From Caccoplasma sp905210875 (lineage in GTDB: Bacteria > Bacteroidota > Bacteroidia > Bacteroidales > UBA11471): 64,000 nucleotides of DNA. Each line of letters starts with the position of its first letter. Positions within the stretch are counted from its first letter, which is position 1. Below, piece after piece: positions 28,294 through 37,749 of this stretch. The notes below the pieces were generated by a model that worked only from the letters and a program-made list of their open reading frames with translations, did not search any database and was not told the origin of the DNA. The position numbers and the translations under genes are program-made. The stretch spans positions 1,984,001 to 2,048,000 of the forward strand of contig OZ007034.1 in assembly GCA_963931635.1 (NCBI GenBank), read 5' to 3'.

Positions 28294-29733
28294 ATGAAAC
28301 CGCTTAACAGAACCACTGCTCGGGCTAATAAATATCCCGAACGTATTATTCAATTTGGAGAAGGAAACTTCCTGCGTGCATTTGTAGACTGGATTATCTA
28401 CAACATGGACGAGAAAGCCAATTTCAATAGCAGTGTCGTTGTTGTACAACCCATTGCAAAAGGTATGGTCGATATGTTGAACGCACAAGACTGCCTCTAT
28501 CACGTCAACCTGCAAGGTCTCGACAAAGGTCAGGTCGTAAACAGCCTGACGATGATCGATGTCATCAGTCGCGCCTTGAATCCCTATACTCAGAATGAGG
28601 AATTCATGAAGTTGGCCGATCAGCCTGAGATGCGTTTCGTGATTTCCAACACGACCGAAGCAGGTATCGCTTTCGACCCCACCTGCAAACTCGAAGACGC
28701 TCCCGCTTCTTCTTACCCCGGCAAACTGACTCAGCTGCTCTATCGTCGTTACAAAACTTTCAACGGCGACATGAGCAAAGGTCTCATCATCTTCCCCTGC
28801 GAGTTGATTTTCCTCAACGGACACAAACTCAAAGAGACTATCTATCAGTACATTGAATTGTGGAACCTCGGCGATGGCTTCAAAAAATGGTTTGAAGAGG
28901 CTTGCGGCGTGTATGCTACCCTCGTAGACCGCATTGTGCCGGGCTTCCCCCGCAAGGATATTGACGCCATCAAGGAAAAACTGCAATACGACGACAACCT
29001 GGTGGTTCAAGCCGAGATATTCCACCTCTGGGTAATCGAGGCTCCCGAGAGCGTTGCCAAAGAATTCCCCGCCGACAAGGCCGGTCTCAACGTATTGTTC
29101 GTTCCCTCCGAAGCGCCGTACCACGAACGCAAGGTAACCCTGCTCAACGGCCCGCACACGGTGCTTTCGCCTGTGGCCTACCTGTCGGGCATCAACATCG
29201 TGCGTGACGCTTGCCAGCATGAGGTAATTGGTAAATACATTCACAAAGTCATGTTCGACGAGTTGATGGAGACCCTTAACCTTCCGAAAGACGAATTGAA
29301 GAAATTTGCCGAAGACGTGCTCGAACGTTTCAACAACCCGTTTGTTGACCACCAGGTAACCTCTATCATGCTCAACTCCTTCCCCAAATACCAGACCCGC
29401 GACCTGCCCGGCCTGAAAGTTTATCTCGAACGCAAGGGTGAACTGCCTAAGGGTCTTGTGCTGGGTCTGGCTGCCATTATCACCTATTACAAGGGCGGTG
29501 TGCGTGCCGACGGTGCCGAAATCGTTCCCAACGATGCTCCCGAAATCATGCAACTGCTCAAAGATTTGTGGGCTACCGGCGATACTCGTAAAGTGACCGA
29601 AGGCGTATTGGCTGCGGAATCGATTTGGGGTGAAAACCTCAATAATATTCCCGGCCTGACCGATGCCGTGAAAGGATACCTCGATTCTATTCAGGAAAAA
29701 GGTATGCTCGAAACAGTGAAAACCATACTCTAA
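28294..29733 (+). CDS. uxaB: Tagaturonate reductase (altronate oxidoreductase)
   Basis: 479 residues, polyol/mannitol dehydrogenase family. It reduces tagaturonate to altronate with NADH. The N-terminal nucleotide-binding region reads RIIQFGEGNFLRAFVDWIIY, followed by FVISNTTEAGI, GLIIFPCELIFLNGHKLKE and the catalytic-domain stretch ERKVTLLNGPHTVLSPVAYL, with the conserved Lys-x-x-x-x-Asn (KVTLLN). It comes 30 bases after the regulator gene and 9 bases before uxaA. Confidence 0.95.
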   Translation: MKPLNRTTARANKYPERIIQFGEGNFLRAFVDWIIYNMDEKANFNSSVVVVQPIAKGMVDMLNAQDCLYHVNLQGLDKGQVVNSLTMIDVISRALNPYTQNEEFMKLADQPEMRFVISNTTEAGIAFDPTCKLEDAPASSYPGKLTQLLYRRYKTFNGDMSKGLIIFPCELIFLNGHKLKETIYQYIELWNLGDGFKKWFEEACGVYATLVDRIVPGFPRKDIDAIKEKLQYDDNLVVQAEIFHLWVIEAPESVAKEFPADKAGLNVLFVPSEAPYHERKVTLLNGPHTVLSPVAYLSGINIVRDACQHEVIGKYIHKVMFDELMETLNLPKDELKKFAEDVLERFNNPFVDHQVTSIMLNSFPKYQTRDLPGLKVYLERKGELPKGLVLGLAAIITYYKGGVRADGAEIVPNDAPEIMQLLKDLWATGDTRKVTEGVLAAESIWGENLNNIPGLTDAVKGYLDSIQEKGMLETVKTIL

Positions 29734-29742
29734 TTCTATTTT

Positions 29743-31233
29743 ATGAGCTCACGTTTTATTAAAATCAATCCTTCAGATAACGTTGTCGTAGCCGTCGACC
29801 CCTTGAAAAAGGGCGACCGGCTTACGGTCGACGGTGCCGAAATCGTCGTAGTCGAAGACATTCCCGCCGGTCACAAAGTGGCTTTGAAAGACTTTGCCGC
29901 CGACGAAAATGTTATTAAATATGGCTACCCCATCGGACATGCGCGGACGGCTATCGCTCGTGGCGCTTGGGTCAACGAGAAAAACATCAAAACCAATCTT
30001 GAAGGATTGCTCGAATACACCTATACTCCGAAACTGGTCGACGTATCCCAACCCGACCGTGGATTGACCTTCAAAGGCTTCCGCCGGAAAAACGGCGAGG
30101 TGGGCGTCCGTAACGAAATATGGATTATCCCTACTGTCGGGTGCGTCAACGGTGTTGTGAATCAACTGGCCGAGGCTTTGCGTCAGGAAACCGGCGGCAA
30201 GGGTGTCGATGCCATTGTATCATTCCCCCACAATTACGGCTGCTCGCAGCTCGGCAACGACCACGAAAACACCCGCAAGGTGTTGCGCGACATGGTGAAG
30301 CACCCCAATGCCGGAGCCGTGTTGGTTGTTGGTCTCGGTTGTGAGAACAATCAGATGGACGCCTTCAAGGAGCTGGTAGGTCCGGTCGATGAAGAACGCG
30401 TAAAATTCATGGTGTGCCAGAAAGTCGACGATGAGTTCGAGACCGGCATGTCTCTTCTGCGTGACCTCTATGCCAAAGCCTCGAAAGATGTACGCGTCGA
30501 TGTGCCTCTGAGCGAGTTGCGTGTGGGCCTCAAATGTGGAGGTTCCGACGGATTCTCGGGTATCACGGCCAACCCCTTGTTGGGTGTCTTTTCCGACTTC
30601 CTCGTGTCGCAAGGCGGTACTACGGTACTTACCGAGGTTCCCGAAATGTTCGGTGCCGAGACCATACTCATGAACCGTTGTGCCACTCCTGAACTTTTTG
30701 AAAAGACCGTTCATCTCATCAACGACTTCAAGGCCTACTTCATGGCCAACAATCAACCGGTGTATGAAAACCCCTCACCCGGAAACAAGGCAGGTGGTAT
30801 CTCTACCCTGGAAGACAAGTCGCTCGGTTGCACGCAGAAGTGCGGTAAATCGATTGTGCGTGACGTGTTGATGTATGGCGAACGTCTCAAAACCAAAGGT
30901 CTCAACCTGCTCAGTGCGCCCGGTAACGACTTGGTTGCTGCTACGGCACTTGCTTCGTCGGGTTGCCAGATGGTACTCTTCACCACGGGCCGTGGAACAC
31001 CTTTCGGAACCTATGTTCCCACGATGAAGATTTCGACCAACAGCAACTTGGCTGCTCACAAACCCGGCTGGATCGACTTCAATGCCGGAACACTTGTCGA
31101 TGGCGAAAAGATGGAAACCGTCGTAGAGCGTTTCATTCAATATGTGATTGCTGTGGCCAGTGGTGAACACGTTAACAATGAGAAGAAAGGTTATCGCGAA
31201 ATAGCCATCTTCAAAACAGGAGTAACGTTGTAA
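29743..31233 (+). CDS. uxaA: Altronate dehydratase
   Basis: 496 residues, normal length. It removes water from altronate to give KDG. The N-terminal SAF-like domain (residues 1-95, with GYPIGHARTAIARGAWVNEKN) is followed by the catalytic UxaA domain: VNQLAEALRQETG, FPHNYGCSQLGNDHENTRKV, LGCENNQMDAF, LKCGGSDGFSGITANPLLG and GGISTLEDKSLGCTQKCGK, with Cys residues likely holding the Fe centre. Directly after uxaB in the same operon. Confidence 0.96.
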   Translation: MSSRFIKINPSDNVVVAVDPLKKGDRLTVDGAEIVVVEDIPAGHKVALKDFAADENVIKYGYPIGHARTAIARGAWVNEKNIKTNLEGLLEYTYTPKLVDVSQPDRGLTFKGFRRKNGEVGVRNEIWIIPTVGCVNGVVNQLAEALRQETGGKGVDAIVSFPHNYGCSQLGNDHENTRKVLRDMVKHPNAGAVLVVGLGCENNQMDAFKELVGPVDEERVKFMVCQKVDDEFETGMSLLRDLYAKASKDVRVDVPLSELRVGLKCGGSDGFSGITANPLLGVFSDFLVSQGGTTVLTEVPEMFGAETILMNRCATPELFEKTVHLINDFKAYFMANNQPVYENPSPGNKAGGISTLEDKSLGCTQKCGKSIVRDVLMYGERLKTKGLNLLSAPGNDLVAATALASSGCQMVLFTTGRGTPFGTYVPTMKISTNSNLAAHKPGWIDFNAGTLVDGEKMETVVERFIQYVIAVASGEHVNNEKKGYREIAIFKTGVTL

Positions 31234-31257
31234 AACCATCTTTTGAATCGCTGCATT

Positions 31258-31767
31258 ATGCAATGGAATTTAAAAGACCTTATAGCACGGCGGGTTGTTG
31301 ATTATTATATCGGCAACCCGCCGACGTATGAACAGATTGTTCACACTCAGGCGGTTGCTTCTTACACCCGGCTTATTGCCGTGGGCGAGGAGTGCGACAG
31401 CCACCGTACCGACCTGCTCGAAATCGCTGCCTGGCTCCACGATATAGGTTGTCCCGAGGCGCGGCGCCTGTATGGCGACAGCCGGCCGTTACATCAACAG
31501 GAAACCGGTCGTTGCATGGTGGCTGAGTGGCTGAAAGAGGTGGTCGGACTCACCGCGGAAGAAAAGGTATGGCTGGCCGATGTTGTCGGGTCTCACCATC
31601 AGTTGCCTGCTGCTCGTCGATTGCATTTCGAACCGCTCTTCGAGGCCGATCTCATCGTAAATCTCATAGAAGGTTATTATACTATGGATAAGGCTGCTGA
31701 ATATCTCGATACGATGGTAACTACCACTTCCGGACGAGACCTATATAAGCGACTTTTCAATCTGTGA
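31258..31767 (+). CDS. HD-domain phosphohydrolase-like protein
   Basis: 169 residues from the ATG at 31258; the open frame begins with a TTG at 31243. The HD metal site is intact: HTQAVASYTRLI (His), IAAWLHDIGCPEA (His-Asp), HHQLPAARR (His) and EADLIVNLIEG (Asp). Small HD proteins hydrolyse phosphate esters of nucleotides or metabolites. It follows uxaA by 24 bases and precedes the operon terminator, so it is co-expressed with galacturonate breakdown; whether it acts on a pathway intermediate is not known. Confidence 0.82.
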   Translation: MQWNLKDLIARRVVDYYIGNPPTYEQIVHTQAVASYTRLIAVGEECDSHRTDLLEIAAWLHDIGCPEARRLYGDSRPLHQQETGRCMVAEWLKEVVGLTAEEKVWLADVVGSHHQLPAARRLHFEPLFEADLIVNLIEGYYTMDKAAEYLDTMVTTTSGRDLYKRLFNL

Positions 31768-31803
31768 TATGGAATCTCGCAGGATACGGTAACTCAATGA
31801 CAA

Positions 31804-31845
31804 CAAAGGGCAGCCCTCGACAAGGGTGGCCCTTTATGTTTTTTG
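31804..31845 (+). terminator. Terminator of the uxaBA operon
   Basis: AAAGGGC(CA/AG)CCCT-type stem: AAAGGGCAGCCCT and AGGGTGGCCCTTT pair, then ATGTTTTTT. Confidence 0.8.
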
Positions 31846-31876
31846 CGGCTTGTGAAATATCTATGGATATGCCGGT

Positions 31877-33010
31877 TTAGCGGCGGTCCCTTTTCGCTCC
31901 TTGGGGGCGGGCCATCTTGTCGCCCATTTCCCGTTTCCACATTTTGTAGCGGGCAAGAACGTAACGGCCGTCGTTGTTGTACCAGCTGTATCCTGTGCGC
32001 CGTTCGTGTCCGATTTGCGACACGTCATACTTCTTGATGCCGTCGCGGTCGCAGAAGAAAGGGCGGTTGGTGTCGAGTTCATAGAAGCGGGCCCACAGCA
32101 CCGGACATTTCTCGCATGCCACAACGCGGTAGTCGCGTTTGCCCTCGTCGTTGCGGTAATATTCAAGGCGGATACCCTCGATTTTCGATTTCTCAAACCA
32201 GGCGATGGCATTCTCTATGGCGGCTACAATCTCGGGCGAAGGGTCGGGAATATCCATGAGCAGCAGCACGATGTTGTCCGATTCCTGTCCGCTGAGCGAG
32301 GGCAGTTCATAGGCACGTGCCTTGGCCGGTGCCAGCGTTTCAAAGTCGTGCTGGGCACACCATACGGTGGGCTTGCCGTCTTGCACTACCTGGGTGGCGA
32401 GAATACATTGCACGCCTTTGTCAAAGGCTGCCTTGGCTTTCTCACGCAGTGATGTGGGTACATACCAGTAAAGCGGGTCGTATTCAAAGATGTCTTGCAG
32501 TACCCGCATCACGTTCACCATGGCGTTGTCGTTGTAGGTAATGTGCCGGGCATACCCTTTGGCATTGGGGTAGAACTGGGGCCATCCGCCGTTCTCGTAT
32601 TGCGCTTCGAGCAGGTATTCAATTCCTTTCAGAGCCGCTTTCTTATATTTCTCATCGCGTACGACGTTGTACATTTTCGAGAGATAGATGATTTCGGTTG
32701 TGGTAGAGCCGTTGTCGATGGTACCCCATTCAACGTGTTTCTTGTTGGCTGAGATTTTTTTCTTCTGCTCGGCGGTGATTTCGGCCGGGAAGTAGACATT
32801 TTTTTGCCAGGCACCCGACTCGAGCTGGTAGAGTACCAGATTGTCGGCGATGCGTTTGGCTTCGTTGGTGTAGAGATAGAAGAATCGGTCGTCGATACGT
32901 TTGGCCGTGCGGGTCCAACTCATCTCTTTTTCGCGGTAGTCCGAGCGAATCTGTGCCGTTGCGCTTGCTATCCACACGAGGGACAGAGCAAGCAGAATCA
33001 TTTTTTTCAT
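31877..33010 (-). CDS. pelA: Secreted pectate lyase, polysaccharide lyase family 10
   Basis: 377 residues with a signal peptide (MKKMILLALSLVWIASATAQ). It cleaves de-esterified pectin by beta-elimination in the periplasm or outside. PL10 signatures are present: NLVLYQLESGAWQKNVYFP, TIDNGSTTTEIIYLSKMY, LLEAQYENGGWPQFYPNAKG, HITYNDNAMVNVMRVL, TVWCAQHDFETLAPAKARAY and ELPSLSGQESDNIVLLLMDI, which includes the conserved active-site region. Its place beside the galacturonate genes suggests it feeds that pathway, although no SusC/SusD pair is in the window. Confidence 0.93.
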   Translation of the reverse strand: MKKMILLALSLVWIASATAQIRSDYREKEMSWTRTAKRIDDRFFYLYTNEAKRIADNLVLYQLESGAWQKNVYFPAEITAEQKKKISANKKHVEWGTIDNGSTTTEIIYLSKMYNVVRDEKYKKAALKGIEYLLEAQYENGGWPQFYPNAKGYARHITYNDNAMVNVMRVLQDIFEYDPLYWYVPTSLREKAKAAFDKGVQCILATQVVQDGKPTVWCAQHDFETLAPAKARAYELPSLSGQESDNIVLLLMDIPDPSPEIVAAIENAIAWFEKSKIEGIRLEYYRNDEGKRDYRVVACEKCPVLWARFYELDTNRPFFCDRDGIKKYDVSQIGHERRTGYSWYNNDGRYVLARYKMWKREMGDKMARPQGAKRDRR

Positions 33011-33110
33011 GACAGGAGAATAGCGTTTAAGTGTTTTTTACTGTTAGACTCCCAACCACTGTCAAGGTTTTACGGAGAAGTGTTAAAGACTATGAAAATC
33101 GGGTATAATT

Positions 33111-33147
33111 AATCGGTCCGTATCTCGGAATGAGTTACGGACCGATT
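33111..33147 (-). terminator. Hairpin after the second thioredoxin lipoprotein gene
   Basis: Perfect 12-base arms AATCGGTCCGTA (33111-33122) and TACGGACCGATT (33136-33147), 78 bases past the stop of the gene at 33225. It lacks a strong U tract on either strand. Confidence 0.5.
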
Positions 33148-33224
33148 GGGGGAGAATGGTTGCGTCGGGCCTGAACGCCTTGTCCGGTACTCTCTGCGGC
33201 CCGGAGAAGCCCCGGCTATGTGTT

Positions 33225-34832
33225 TTACCGGCAATATTTTTCGACGATGGCCGTCATCTCTTCGGCCGAAGCGCCGGCGGCGATGACGGTACCGCAACTG
33301 TCGACCAGAAATGTGTAACCGGCCGAATTGTCGATACCGTAACTTTTGAATATTTGGTTTTTGTTATATTCGTCGATAAGGTTTATCCACGGATAGCCGT
33401 CATGGCGTATGCCCCGTATCATCTGTTGCATGCCGTCGCGGCTGATACCGACGATGCAGAATCCCTTGTCCTTGTACCTTTCATACACGGGAATCATCGC
33501 CTTTGAGGTGCGGCGGCAGGGGCCGCAGTGAATCGACCAGAAGTCGATGAGGGCAATCTTGCTGCCCTGTAATAGCTCCGAGAGCCGGTGTGGTGTACCT
33601 GTGGTATCGGGCAGAACGAGGTCGATGTATTTACCGCCGACAAATGTCTGTTGCGATTGGAGGTACGTTTCGATTTCCCGGGTGAAAGGGTGTTCGGGAT
33701 AGGAGGGGAGGTATAGGGTACGGTAAACATCGACCAGAGAATCGGGTGCCGGCTGTTTGTCATAGATAATGCACGCTTTCAGCTTTTCGTGTAGCAGGTA
33801 GTAGGTGACCAAGGAGGGGTGTTCCTTGATTTGGGCAGACTCCCATTCTTCGATTTCGTTTAAGAGTTTTTGTGCCATTTTATCCAAGGCATCGCCTTCC
33901 CGGCTGTATGCTTTCCCGTCGACCCGCAGGTTTTGGAATTTCTCGCTCAGCAAGTTCCGTCTGGAGCGGTCGGTGCAGGAATCCATTTCGTCGAAGAGGG
34001 CATAGACCTCCGGTGTGTATAATTTCCGGGCTTTATCGAGAGAGTCGCGTCTGTCGTAGAGGGGGCGCATACGTTCCTGTCCATAGGAGTAGAGCCGTTG
34101 GTACTCATCATTGAGTTTACCCCCTTCGACACGAAAAGTGTTATCGTCTTTGATGGTAAGCACGAGGCGTCCCGGTTCGGCAAAAAAATCTTTGATGTAT
34201 GCATGGCCGTTTATCCACTCGTCGTTGAAGCAGAGCCCATAGACCGTGCAGGTGTCGGTATACAGCCGGTATGAGAATTTTCTGTTGCGTATGGGGATGA
34301 CGATATTCCCTTTTTTGTACCGGTTGAACACCTCTTCGGGGCTGTTGAGCAAGATGGCCGTGCTTTGGGGGCGGCCTGAGACCGTCCCTTCGATGAGGCA
34401 TTCGATTTTGGCCGGTTTCTTTTGCGGGGACAGGTTGATACCGAGGAGTTGCCACTCTTCGCTCTCGATGAAGTCGATTTGTTCTTCATCGTCGGCCAGC
34501 GGTTCGAAAAACAGGGAGACAGCCGTCAGCCCAGTCGAGTCGGATTGCATCTTCTTGCCTATCTCGACGCCTTCGGCACCGATGAGAGCATATGTTTTTT
34601 CCCCCTTTGAACTTTTCAAGTGTGTTTCGGGCGATATCGAGAATCGGCTTCCCGGCAGGCAGCACACGGTCAGGTCGAGACGTGTTGCCTCGGAGGTACG
34701 CACGATGCGTTCAAGGACTAGGTTATTGGTGGAAAAATTATGGGTTATTTCAGGTTGTTCGATGGTAAGACCGCGGTTGCAGGCTACGGCCAGCAGAAGG
34801 CAGGGCAATAGAAGCAGATAGAGTTTTTTCAT
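33225..34832 (-). CDS. Thioredoxin-fold (TlpA-like) lipoprotein, long form
   Basis: 535 residues from the ATG at 34832; the upstream extension to 34934 has no signal character. The lipoprotein signal KKLYLLLLPCLLLAVAC puts the Cys near residue 18. A long N-terminal region includes a DUF4369-like beta domain (about 170-260) and a helical stretch rich in Arg/Asp. The C-terminal thioredoxin fold (about 400-535) has KIALIDFWSIHCGPCRRTSK, so the Cys-Gly-Pro-Cys pair is kept, but the usual Trp before it is His. Probably a periplasmic thiol-disulfide protein; target unknown. Confidence 0.85.
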   Translation of the reverse strand: MKKLYLLLLPCLLLAVACNRGLTIEQPEITHNFSTNNLVLERIVRTSEATRLDLTVCCLPGSRFSISPETHLKSSKGEKTYALIGAEGVEIGKKMQSDSTGLTAVSLFFEPLADDEEQIDFIESEEWQLLGINLSPQKKPAKIECLIEGTVSGRPQSTAILLNSPEEVFNRYKKGNIVIPIRNRKFSYRLYTDTCTVYGLCFNDEWINGHAYIKDFFAEPGRLVLTIKDDNTFRVEGGKLNDEYQRLYSYGQERMRPLYDRRDSLDKARKLYTPEVYALFDEMDSCTDRSRRNLLSEKFQNLRVDGKAYSREGDALDKMAQKLLNEIEEWESAQIKEHPSLVTYYLLHEKLKACIIYDKQPAPDSLVDVYRTLYLPSYPEHPFTREIETYLQSQQTFVGGKYIDLVLPDTTGTPHRLSELLQGSKIALIDFWSIHCGPCRRTSKAMIPVYERYKDKGFCIVGISRDGMQQMIRGIRHDGYPWINLIDEYNKNQIFKSYGIDNSAGYTFLVDSCGTVIAAGASAEEMTAIVEKYCR

Positions 34833-34922
34833 GGCATGGGTGTTGATGGTTTTATCTTTTAGACGCAAACGCAGAACGAAAGTTACACTTTTGCCGATTA
34901 TTTTTTTCCATTGACGGGAATA

Positions 34923-34952
34923 AAACCTCGACATCGCATGATGTCGAGGTTT
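34923..34952 (-). terminator. Terminator of copA-copZ
   Basis: Perfect 13-base arms AAACCTCGACATC / GATGTCGAGGTTT with a 4-base loop, followed on the minus strand by TATT. It begins 12 bases past the copZ-like stop. Confidence 0.85.
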
Positions 34953-34964
34953 CTTTGAAGTGAC

Positions 34965-35174
34965 TTAACCTATCTTTTCGGCTTTGAAGCCGGCTGCGGT
35001 GACGAGACGCACGATGTCGTCGTCGCTCAGGTCGCAGGTGATGGTAAGTATACGGTCGGGTGTCGTGAGATCGATGTTCCACTGGTCACGGGCTACGGCC
35101 GTATTGAGAGAGGCTTCGATTTTGGCGACACAGCCTCCACATTTGGCATTTGTTTTGAATTTTCTAGTTTCCAT
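34965..35174 (-). CDS. Heavy-metal-associated (HMA) domain protein, CopZ-like
   Basis: 69 residues that are one ferredoxin-like HMA domain with the metal site KCGGCVAKIEASL (Cys-Gly-Gly-Cys, near residues 12-15). The usual motif is MxCxxC, and here Met is replaced by Ala-Lys. It would bind Cu(I) in the cytosol and pass it to the CopA pump encoded 73 bases upstream on the same strand. Confidence 0.85.
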   Translation of the reverse strand: METRKFKTNAKCGGCVAKIEASLNTAVARDQWNIDLTTPDRILTITCDLSDDDIVRLVTAAGFKAEKIG

Positions 35175-35247
35175 AATGTTATTGATTGGAAGGTTATGAA
35201 GTTTTGATTTTTTGTTGACTCTTATGTGTTTGAGAGATTATTAAAAA

Positions 35248-37440
35248 TTATTTCCATTTCAGTCGCAGGCTGTTGAGCACTACCGATACCGAGCTGAATG
35301 CCATTGCGGCGCTGGCCCACATGGGATTGAGCAGCCAGCCGTTAATCGGGAACAGTACCCCGGCGGCTACCGGTATGCACACAACATTGTAGATGAAGGC
35401 CCAGAAGAGATTTTCCCGTACGATGCGCATGGTGCTGCGAGAGAGTACGACGGCACGTGTGAGAAGGTTGAGATCGGAGTTCATGAGTGTAACCATGGCC
35501 ACCTGCATGGCAATATCGGTACCTTGCCCCATGGCAATGCTTACATCGGCACGGGCCAAGGCCTGTGAGTCGTTGATGCCGTCGCCTACCATGGCGACGG
35601 TTTTCCCCTCGCTCTGCAATGTGAGCACAAAGTCTTCCTTGTCTTGAGGCAGAGCATTGGCCTTGAAGTGAGATATGCCTACTGTCCCGGCTACGGTACT
35701 GGCTGTTGCCAAGTCGTCGCCGGTGAGCATATATACTTCGATGCCGAGTCGTTGCAGACGGGCAACAGCTTCATGCGACGACTCCTTTATCTTGTCGGCA
35801 ATGGCGATAATGGCAATGATACCCTCGTGGTTGCCGTAGAAGACAATGCTTTTTCCTTCGCTTTGCCATGTGGCAATTTTTGTTTCGGTATCGGGATTGA
35901 GTGATGATGCCGTTACGAATGCCCGGTTGCCGATGCGCAGTGTTTCACCCTGGATTTCAAATTCGATGCCTTTACCCGATACATTTTCATATCGGTCAAT
36001 GACAGGCCGGCTCTCTATATGACTTTCCCAGTGAGTTGCAATGGCTTTGGCCAGCGGGTGCTGCGATTGCTCTTCGGCCACCACAAGAGGAGCGGCGTAT
36101 TGCTCTTCGGGTTGAAGCCACACCACATCGACCACTTCGGGGCGTCCCTGTGTGAGTGTACCCGTCTTGTCGAGTACCATACAGTCGACTTGCCCCATCT
36201 TTTCCAGTGCGACGGCATCTTTGATGAGAATATGTTCGCCAGCAGCCTTGCCTATGCCTACCATCAAGGCCGTGGGGGTGGCCAGTCCCAAGGCACAGGG
36301 GCAAGCGATGACCAGTACCGATACGGCTGTCAACAGACTGTGCGCAAGTACGTTGTCGCCAGAGTAGAAGCATTGCCAGCCGGCAAAGGTAAGGCAGGCC
36401 AGTATAATGATTGTTGGTACAAAGCGGCGGCTGACACGGTCGGCCAGTCGTTGGGCCGGAGCCTTGCTGCCTTGTGCCTCCTGCACTTGGCGCACAATCT
36501 GGGCGAGGAGAGTTTGTGCCCCAACGGCCTGTGCCTCGATGGTAAGCGCTCCGTCGCGATTGATGGTACCGGCCAGCACGTTGTCACCTTGGGCTTTGCC
36601 GGCCGGTATGGGTTCGCCATTAATCATGCTTTCGTCGACAAACGATTCGCCGTGTACGACCACTCCGTCGACGGCTACCTTTTCTCCTGGGCGCACCAAG
36701 ATGCGGTCTCCTTTCTTCAATGAGGCAATATGTACCTCTTGTGTTCCGTCTTCGGTGATTTTCAGTGCTGTTTGCGGTTGCAGATTCATCAGGCTTTTCA
36801 GGGCCGAAGAGGTATTGCGTTTAGCCCGCTCTTCCATGAGTTTCCCTATGAGTACAAAGGCAATAATCATACCCGAGGCTTCATAGTAGACGTGGGTCTC
36901 AATACCTCGACTGTTCCAATATTGAGGAAAAAGGGTCATTGCCAGGCTGAACAGAAAGGCGACGCTGGTACTCAGAGCTACGAGAGTATCCATATTTGCC
37001 GTGCGTTGTTGTAGTTGTTTCCAAGCGTGGACATAGAAACTCCGTCCCGAATATAGTATGATGGGTAATGTGAGCACTAACAAAATCCATTCGATATGAG
37101 GAGTATGCATACAACTCATCGATATTATCATGAGGGTTAAGGCAAAAACCCATGCCACAATGACTCGGTTGCGAAGCGACTTGTAGTGCCTAGTGGCGGC
37201 CGCCTCGCGTTGTTTCTCTTTTTCTTCTTCACTGATGACGAGACCGTATCCGGCAGCTTCTACTGCCGCAGCAATTTCTTCGAGGGTGATGACTGAAGGG
37301 TCGTAGGTAAGAACAAGGTTTTCGCTGGCAAAATTGACGGCGGCTGAGAGTACACCGGGCAATTTTTTTACCGTTGTTTCGACATTGTTCGCACATACGG
37401 CACAACTCATTTCAAGTACGGGTAAAACACACTTTATCAT
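35248..37440 (-). CDS. copA: Copper-exporting P1B-type ATPase
   Basis: 730 residues. One N-terminal HMA domain (EMSCAVCANNVETTVKKLPG), eight membrane helices, the actuator motif GEPIP (in FVDESMINGEPIPAGK), the ion-site CPCALGLATPTALMVG (Cys-Pro-Cys in helix 6), phosphorylation motif DKTGTLTQGRP, SQHPLAKAI (His-Pro) and GDGINDSQALARADV. The Cys-Pro-Cys and Met/Cys-rich sites mark a Cu(I) exporter in the inner membrane. Its promoter is 26 bases upstream. No CopY or CueR regulator is next to it. Confidence 0.95.
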   Translation of the reverse strand: MIKCVLPVLEMSCAVCANNVETTVKKLPGVLSAAVNFASENLVLTYDPSVITLEEIAAAVEAAGYGLVISEEEKEKQREAAATRHYKSLRNRVIVAWVFALTLMIISMSCMHTPHIEWILLVLTLPIILYSGRSFYVHAWKQLQQRTANMDTLVALSTSVAFLFSLAMTLFPQYWNSRGIETHVYYEASGMIIAFVLIGKLMEERAKRNTSSALKSLMNLQPQTALKITEDGTQEVHIASLKKGDRILVRPGEKVAVDGVVVHGESFVDESMINGEPIPAGKAQGDNVLAGTINRDGALTIEAQAVGAQTLLAQIVRQVQEAQGSKAPAQRLADRVSRRFVPTIIILACLTFAGWQCFYSGDNVLAHSLLTAVSVLVIACPCALGLATPTALMVGIGKAAGEHILIKDAVALEKMGQVDCMVLDKTGTLTQGRPEVVDVVWLQPEEQYAAPLVVAEEQSQHPLAKAIATHWESHIESRPVIDRYENVSGKGIEFEIQGETLRIGNRAFVTASSLNPDTETKIATWQSEGKSIVFYGNHEGIIAIIAIADKIKESSHEAVARLQRLGIEVYMLTGDDLATASTVAGTVGISHFKANALPQDKEDFVLTLQSEGKTVAMVGDGINDSQALARADVSIAMGQGTDIAMQVAMVTLMNSDLNLLTRAVVLSRSTMRIVRENLFWAFIYNVVCIPVAAGVLFPINGWLLNPMWASAAMAFSSVSVVLNSLRLKWK

Positions 37441-37465
37441 GGAGGTCCTTTATATATTGACTGGG

Positions 37466-37473
37466 CAAAGATA
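37466..37473 (-). promoter_or_regulatory. TAnnTTTG box of copA
   Basis: TATCTTTG on the minus strand, 25 bases before the start codon. No clear TTTG upstream. Confidence 0.55.
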
Positions 37474-37550
37474 CAGCGAAAAAGGCTAAATTGTTTAGAT
37501 TGTGTCTACGTACAGTCGTTATTTTATGAAAGATAATGATTTATTTTGTT

Positions 37551-37743
37551 TGATAAAAAGTGCCATTATCTGTCTCAGACAATGGCACTTTCCTTTTACA
37601 GGTAGAATTCCTGCAAAAGATGCTCTAATAGAATAAAAAGTCTATCCTCGCGGACCGAACTCTCTAAACTCTCAGTGAATCGATTTCATTGAGAGATTTG
37701 TTTGGGGATTTAAACAAACTTCATTGTTTAAGAATGGAATTCT
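37551..37743 (-). ncRNA. Candidate orphan small RNA of about 190 bases
   Basis: A promoter (37750-37780) and a terminator hairpin (37557-37591, arms AAAGTGCCATT / AATGGCACTTT, then T5 on the minus strand) enclose a stretch with no open frame. The RNA can close on itself: AGAATTCC near the 5' end pairs with GGAATTCT about 130 bases later. Within are TTAAACA / TGTTTAA and CTCTCAATGAA / TTCACTGAGAG hairpins. It lies between copA and the MgtC gene on their strand. A rod with internal bubbles recalls 6S RNA, but I cannot assign it. Confidence 0.5.
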
Positions 37744-37749
37744 GTGCAG

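Noticed and set aside
27985..29553. A 522-codon open frame antisense to uxaB and the end of the regulator gene
   Set aside because: Its product has no family features, whereas uxaB on the other strand has clear motifs. Long antisense frames are common in this GC-balanced coding DNA.
37551..37743. SRP RNA or tmRNA identity for the candidate small RNA
   Set aside because: A GNRA-like TCCGCGAGGA is present, but the conserved AGCA side of the SRP loop is missing, and there are no tRNA-like ends.
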